Below, piece after piece: positions 8,566-10,595 of a stretch of 10,595 nucleotides of DNA. Under the pieces are notes generated by a model. It did no database searches. It saw nothing but the letters and a program-made list of their open reading frames with translations, and had not been told where the DNA came from. The stretch is from positions 1,036-11,630 of the forward strand of contig DIZV01000134.1 of the NCBI GenBank assembly GCA_002427995.1, in the 5' to 3' direction. The translations under genes and the position numbers were made by a program. Numbering within the stretch: the first letter of the stretch is position 1; each line of letters opens with the position of its first letter. The stretch is from Chloroflexi bacterium UBA6019. Lineage in GTDB: Bacteria > Chloroflexota > Dormibacteria > Dormibacterales > Dormibacteraceae.

Positions 8566-8922
8566 ATGCCAAGACTGCTGATCGTCGCCAACGCCGGGCC
8601 GGGCGACCCAACCCGGGCCAGCATCCCCTTCCACATCGCCGCCAACGGGGCGGTACCGGGCGGCACCGAATGCGGCGTCGTCCTCGCCGGCGACGCCACC
8701 GGCCTCCTGAAGCCGGGCGTCCTCGAGACCGTCCACGGCGTCGGTATCCCCCCGCTCAAGCAGCTGCTCGAAAAGTGCCGGGCGGGCGGCGTCACCCTCT
8801 ACGTTTGACGAGGGTGCGCTGAGGCCCGGGGGGTCTCCGAGCTGGCCGAGAACGAGCAGTGGGTGTCTCCGCCTGACGTTGTCAGGCTGACGATGGAGGC
8901 CGAGAAGGTCCTCAGCTTCTAG
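8566..8922 (+). CDS. DsrE-family protein with in-frame TGA, candidate selenoprotein (UxxC)
   Basis: 118 residues if the TGA at 8806-8808 is read as selenocysteine, the usual DsrE-family length; only 80 if it stops there. The N-terminal part (MPRLLIVANAGPGDPTRASI at res 1-20, then PFHIAANGAV, CGVVLAGDATGLLKPGVLET and PPLKQLLEKCRAGGVTLYV) is a typical DsrE/F sulfurtransferase-like Rossmann fold. It would end one strand short at the TGA. The same frame continues as U-RGCAEARGVSELAENEQW, then VSPPDVVRLTMEAEKVLSF and TAG. This is the C-terminal third I expect, in which family members carry LYV-(C/S)-G-x-C/S-x-x-ARG. Sec81 and Cys84 would form a UxxC redox pair. Family knowledge suggests persulfide or thiol redox chemistry, but the partner is unknown. 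Alternatives are a nonsense mutation or a base-calling error (TGC to TGA). Confidence 0.75.
8809..8847 (+). promoter_or_regulatory. Candidate bacterial SECIS element after the TGA of the DsrE gene
   Basis: Starting 14 nt after the TGA, GGCC (8823-8826) plus CGG (8827-8829) can pair with CCG (8837-8839) and GGCC (8844-8847). This leaves a 3' bulge AGCU (8840-8843) and a 7-nt apical loop GGGGUCU (8830-8836). The loop contains GGUCU, the apical-loop sequence I recall from the E. coli fdhF SECIS, and lies 22-28 nt from the UGA, within the usual range for SelB recognition. A competing fold pairs GAGGCC (8821-8826) with GGUCUC (8832-8837) around a CGGGG loop, extended by GCU/AGC. Which fold wins was judged by eye only. 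Confidence 0.5.
8871..8887 (+). repeat. Perfect hairpin GCCTGAC-GTT-GTCAGGC
   Basis: A 7-bp perfect inverted repeat with a 3-nt loop, inside the 3' part of the DsrE gene (codons for SPPDVVRL). It starts 63 nt after the TGA, too far for a standard bacterial SECIS. There is no T-run after it, so it is not a classical terminator. It could be an RNA-stability element, an operator-like palindrome or coincidence. Confidence 0.5.
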
Positions 8923-8939
8923 GCCCGCAGTCCTGGTGG

Positions 8940-8968
8940 TTGACCAGCGAACGTTTGTTCGTTAGGCT
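8940..8968 (+). promoter_or_regulatory. Sigma-70-type promoter of the imuA-imuB unit
   Basis: TTGACC (8940-8945) matches the -35 consensus at five of six positions. TAGGCT (8963-8968) is a TAnnnT -10 box. The spacer is exactly 17 bp and is occupied by the LexA box. A transcript would begin near 8975, leaving a leader of about 60 nt before the imuA ATG. Confidence 0.65.
8948..8961. promoter_or_regulatory. LexA operator (SOS box)
   Basis: CGAACGTTTGTTCG is a perfect CGAAC-N4-GTTCG palindrome, the core of the LexA box known in Bacillus and actinobacteria. It lies between the -35 and -10 of the promoter upstream of imuA, so bound LexA would block RNA polymerase. Gene content downstream (an SOS mutasome cassette) agrees with the assignment. 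Confidence 0.88.
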
Positions 8969-8974
8969 TTGGGC

Positions 8975-9013
8975 AGCCTCCAGCCACCCTGACGTCTTTC
9001 CGGGAGGCTTTTT
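8975..9013 (+). terminator. Hairpin plus T-run in the imuA leader (terminator or attenuator)
   Basis: AGCCTCC (8975-8981) pairs with GGAGGCT (9003-9009), followed by TTTTT (9009-9013). The loop is long (21 nt), so stability is moderate. It could terminate transcripts coming from the DsrE gene. It also lies almost exactly at the predicted imuA transcription start and could attenuate that transcript. The sequence TCCAGCCACC occurs both in the loop side (8979-8988) and just before imuA (9018-9027). Confidence 0.35.
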
Positions 9014-9033
9014 CGTTTCCAGCCACCGGAGAG

Positions 9034-9807
9034 ATGCAAATCGAATCGAAGCACGCCCGTCTGAGCCAGGCGGTGGACGTCATCCACCTCCGATTTGGCG
9101 AGCACGCCCTGGCCGCGGTCGACCGCCTGCCGCCGGTGGAGGCGTGGCCAAGCGGCGTCGGCGCCATCGACCGGCTCACCGGCATCGGCGGCCTGCCTCG
9201 AGGGCGCATCTGCGTGCTGAGCGGCCATGGCTCCTGCGGCAAGACCAGCCTCGGCCTGGCGCTGCTGGCCCACGCGACACGGGAGTTCGGCGCGGTGATC
9301 ACGATCGACCCCGGCCGTGGCTTCGACCCCTGGGCGCTGCTCGAGTTCCGGCCCGACCTTCGGTCGCTGACGGTCGTGAGACCGGTCGGTGCGGACGCGG
9401 CGGGTGAGGCGGCCGTTGCCCTGGCGAAGGCCGGCGCCGGGTTCCTGCTCCTCTCCCTCCCCGCCCGGGTCGCCAGTGCCGCCGAGCCCTGGCTGCCGCT
9501 GCTGGCTGCCGCGGCCGAGCGCTCGGGGGCGCTGGTGCTGGCGCTGGTCGAGGAGGCACCCCGGGCGCTGGCCCATGCCTCCAGCCTCAGCCTGGCCGTC
9601 GAGCGGACGACCTGGAAGCTCGAGCGCGGCGAGCTGGTCGGGCTGCGGGCAAGGGTCACCTGTGTCAAGAACAAGGTCTCCCTGCCCGGCCGGATGGCGG
9701 AGATCGAGGTCAACTACCCGCTCGGGGCGGGGTTGTTCCCGGAAAGCGGTATCGGGGAGGCTGAGATTTGGACGCGGGCGAGCGAGCACGAATCGGCTGT
9801 GGTCTAG
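9034..9807 (+). CDS. imuA: ImuA-like RecA-fold ATPase of an SOS mutasome cassette
   Basis: 257 residues. The ATP-binding core has GIGGLPRGRICVLSGHGSCG (res 50-69) with Walker A GHGSCGKT (64-71). An Asp in ITIDPGRGFDPWALLEF follows, and then a hydrophobic Walker-B-like strand GFLLLSLPARV. The layout is RecA/RadA-like, but the protein is short and lacks RecA's N- and C-terminal domains, as in ImuA/SulA-like proteins encoded with imuB. In ImuA-ImuB-DnaE2 systems ImuA helps assemble the translesion complex. The ATG at 9034 follows GGAGAG immediately (short spacing). The upstream promoter carries a LexA box, so induction by DNA damage is expected. The 3' end overlaps the imuB start by 40 bp. A generic RecA-like ATPase is the alternative, but the context is persuasive. 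Confidence 0.85.
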   Translation: MQIESKHARLSQAVDVIHLRFGEHALAAVDRLPPVEAWPSGVGAIDRLTGIGGLPRGRICVLSGHGSCGKTSLGLALLAHATREFGAVITIDPGRGFDPWALLEFRPDLRSLTVVRPVGADAAGEAAVALAKAGAGFLLLSLPARVASAAEPWLPLLAAAAERSGALVLALVEEAPRALAHASSLSLAVERTTWKLERGELVGLRARVTCVKNKVSLPGRMAEIEVNYPLGAGLFPESGIGEAEIWTRASEHESAVV

Positions 9808-10094
9808 TCCCCCACCTCCAGCTGGCTCTGCGGCCGGACCTCTACGGGAGGCCGGTTGTCGTCGCCGCCGGGCGGGAGAACGTGGTCTGCGGCTCGCCCG
9901 AGGCCCTCGAGGCCGGCGTCCGGCCCGGGATGACCCGGCGGCAGGCGCAGCAGCTCTGCCCCGACGCCGAGCTGCTCGATCCCGACCCGGCCGGCGCCGC
10001 GCGGCTGGCCGAGCGGATCGCGACCGCCCTCTACGATCTCTCGCCCAGCGTTGAGGTGCGGGTCGAGGGAGTCGCCTGGATCGACCTCGAGGGC
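9768..10094 (+). CDS. imuB: ImuB-type Y-family polymerase homologue, N-terminal fragment
   Basis: The TTG at 9768 has GGGGAGG seven bases upstream and overlaps imuA. About 109 residues are ImuB-like: RARIGCGLVPHLQLAL, RPDLYGRPVVVAAGRENVVC, EALEAGVRPGMTRRQAQQLC, PDAELLDPDP and LYDLSPSVEVRVEGVAWIDL. The polymerase acidic residues are absent. The N-terminal DxD of Pol IV is replaced by VPH, and the SxDEA(Y/W)LD box aligns with VEGVAWID, so the DE pair is lost. This is as in ImuB, a non-catalytic scaffold linking the beta clamp, ImuA and DnaE2. Normal ImuB is over 400 residues. Here the match stops near res 109 and the frame runs into a MenG/UbiE methyltransferase, so the gene is truncated or chimeric. 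The end given is approximate. Confidence 0.78.
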
Positions 10095-10410
10095 GTTCTG
10101 GAGCGGACGCTCGCGCTGCGCGAGCTGCGCCGGGTGCTGCGGCCGGGCGGCCGGCTCGCGATCCTCGAGAATCACCCAGCCGCGTGGGGCGCTGAAGCCG
10201 TTCTTCTCACTCTGGTTCGACCGGATCGTTCCCGCGCTCGGCAAGGTTCTGCCAGGCGGCACGGCCTACACGTACCTGCCCGAGTCGGTGAAGCGCTTCC
10301 CGCACGCCGAGCGCCTCGCCGAGTTGCTCGGCGAGGTCGGCTTCGTGAGCGTCCGCTTCCGCCTGCTCGCCGGGTCGATCGTCGCGCTGCACACCGGAGA
10401 GGCCGCGTGA
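10095..10410 (+). pseudogene. menG: MenG/UbiE demethylmenaquinone methyltransferase, C-terminal fragment with a frameshift
   Basis: The frame that enters from imuB encodes LERTLALRELRRVLRPGGRL and AILE, the post-SAM-motif region of MenG/UbiE. After one surplus A (10170-10171, GAGAATC where GAGATC is expected) the next frame continues ITQPRGALKPFFSLWFDRIV, PALGKVLPGGTAYTYLPESV, KRFPHAERLAELLGEVGF and SVRFRLLAGSIVALHTGEAA, then a stop. YLPESVKRFP is the family hallmark. MenG methylates demethylmenaquinone in the last step of menaquinone synthesis. The N-terminal half with the SAM-binding motifs is missing. The stop overlaps the next gene's start as GTGA, a natural menG-to-prenyl-synthase arrangement. 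The fragment therefore looks genuine at its 3' end and disrupted at its 5' end. Confidence 0.82.
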
Positions 10411-10595
10411 CGCTCGCGCAGGTGCATGCGACGCCCGGGCTCTCGCCATACATGGCCGAGGTCGAGGCCGGGCTCGCGCAGGCGGCCGCCGCCTATCCAG
10501 GACTCGCCCAGGAGGTCGCCGGCGAGGCGCTCTCCGCGGGCGGCAAGCGTCTCCGACCACTCCTGTGCTTCCTCACCGCAGACGGGGATCCGCCA
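10407..10595 (+). CDS. Polyprenyl diphosphate synthase, N-terminal part, cut by window end
   Basis: 63 residues from a GTG at 10407 that overlaps the menG stop (GTGA), with GGAGAGG four to five bases upstream as a good ribosome site. The N-terminal helices are followed by EALSAGGKRLRPLLCFLTAD. GGKRLRP (res 45-51) is the isopentenyl-diphosphate-binding motif of long-chain trans-prenyl synthases. The Asp-rich DDxxD motifs lie beyond the window. Directly after menG, it most likely makes the isoprenoid side chain of menaquinone (heptaprenyl- or octaprenyl-type; the chain length cannot be read here). Confidence 0.88.
   Translation, partial: MTLAQVHATPGLSPYMAEVEAGLAQAAAAYPGLAQEVAGEALSAGGKRLRPLLCFLTADGDPP

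Noticed and set aside
8566..8808. DsrE gene ending at the TGA as an ordinary 80-residue protein
   Set aside because: The same frame continues with family-like sequence (GCAEARG and beyond) to normal length, so a plain stop leaves the fold incomplete. Kept only as the alternative if the TGA is an error.
8871..8887. The perfect palindrome as the SECIS element
   Set aside because: It starts 63 nt after the TGA. Bacterial SECIS loops lie within roughly 40 nt of the UGA, and the hairpin at 8823-8847 is better placed.
8919..9789. Minus-strand open frames (264 and 275 codons) opposite imuA
   Set aside because: imuA has a Walker A motif, SOS promoter and overlapping imuB on the plus strand. The antisense products are low-complexity.

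Overview
The window is very GC-rich and densely coded, with codons strongly biased to G or C in the third position. It looks like a chromosomal piece from a high-GC, probably soil-living bacterium (Actinomycetota, Chloroflexota or Candidatus Dormibacterota). The pointers are a GlgE/TreS trehalose-to-glucan cluster, a Gram-positive-type LexA box (CGAAC-N4-GTTCG), an ImuA/ImuB-type mutasome and menaquinone/isoprenoid genes. The exact lineage cannot be fixed from the sequence. Two single-base frameshifts and one hybrid gene suggest a draft or metagenomic assembly.

Left part, minus strand, read from 8253 down to 1: nine tightly packed genes that look like one operon. In order they are an RDD-domain membrane protein, an SRPBCC protein, a frameshifted KANL3/Tex30-like alpha/beta hydrolase, an epoxide-hydrolase-like alpha/beta hydrolase, a small multi-pass membrane protein, an inositol-monophosphatase-family phosphatase, a GT4 glycosyltransferase, GlgE, and TreS (cut by the window edge). 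TreS (trehalose to maltose) and GlgE (maltosyl transfer from maltose-1-phosphate to alpha-glucan) are consecutive activities of the GlgE pathway. The missing maltokinase and branching enzyme may lie beyond position 1. Neighbouring genes overlap or are at most about 10 bp apart, except for about 23 bp between the two hydrolases. Three of the nine have no ATG/GTG at the start their families would predict.

Middle, plus strand, 8334-8922: a 65-residue two-helix membrane protein, then the most notable item, a DsrE-family gene. Its reading frame is interrupted by one in-frame TGA (8806-8808) at a UxxC position. It continues in the same frame for 37 more family-like codons to a TAG. A hairpin with a GGUCU-containing apical loop sits just after the TGA. 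This fits a selenocysteine-containing DsrE protein.

Right part, plus strand, 8940-10595: a promoter whose -35/-10 spacer is filled by a perfect LexA box drives imuA (RecA-like) and imuB (Y-family polymerase homologue lacking catalytic acids). imuB breaks off around 10095 and runs in frame into the C-terminal part of a MenG/UbiE methyltransferase. That part itself carries a one-base frameshift and overlaps, by GTGA, the start of a polyprenyl synthetase cut by the window end. The imuB/menG join is either an assembly chimera or a deletion fusion.

No tRNA, rRNA, CRISPR array or insertion sequence was seen. No gene-free stretch exceeds 300 bases.
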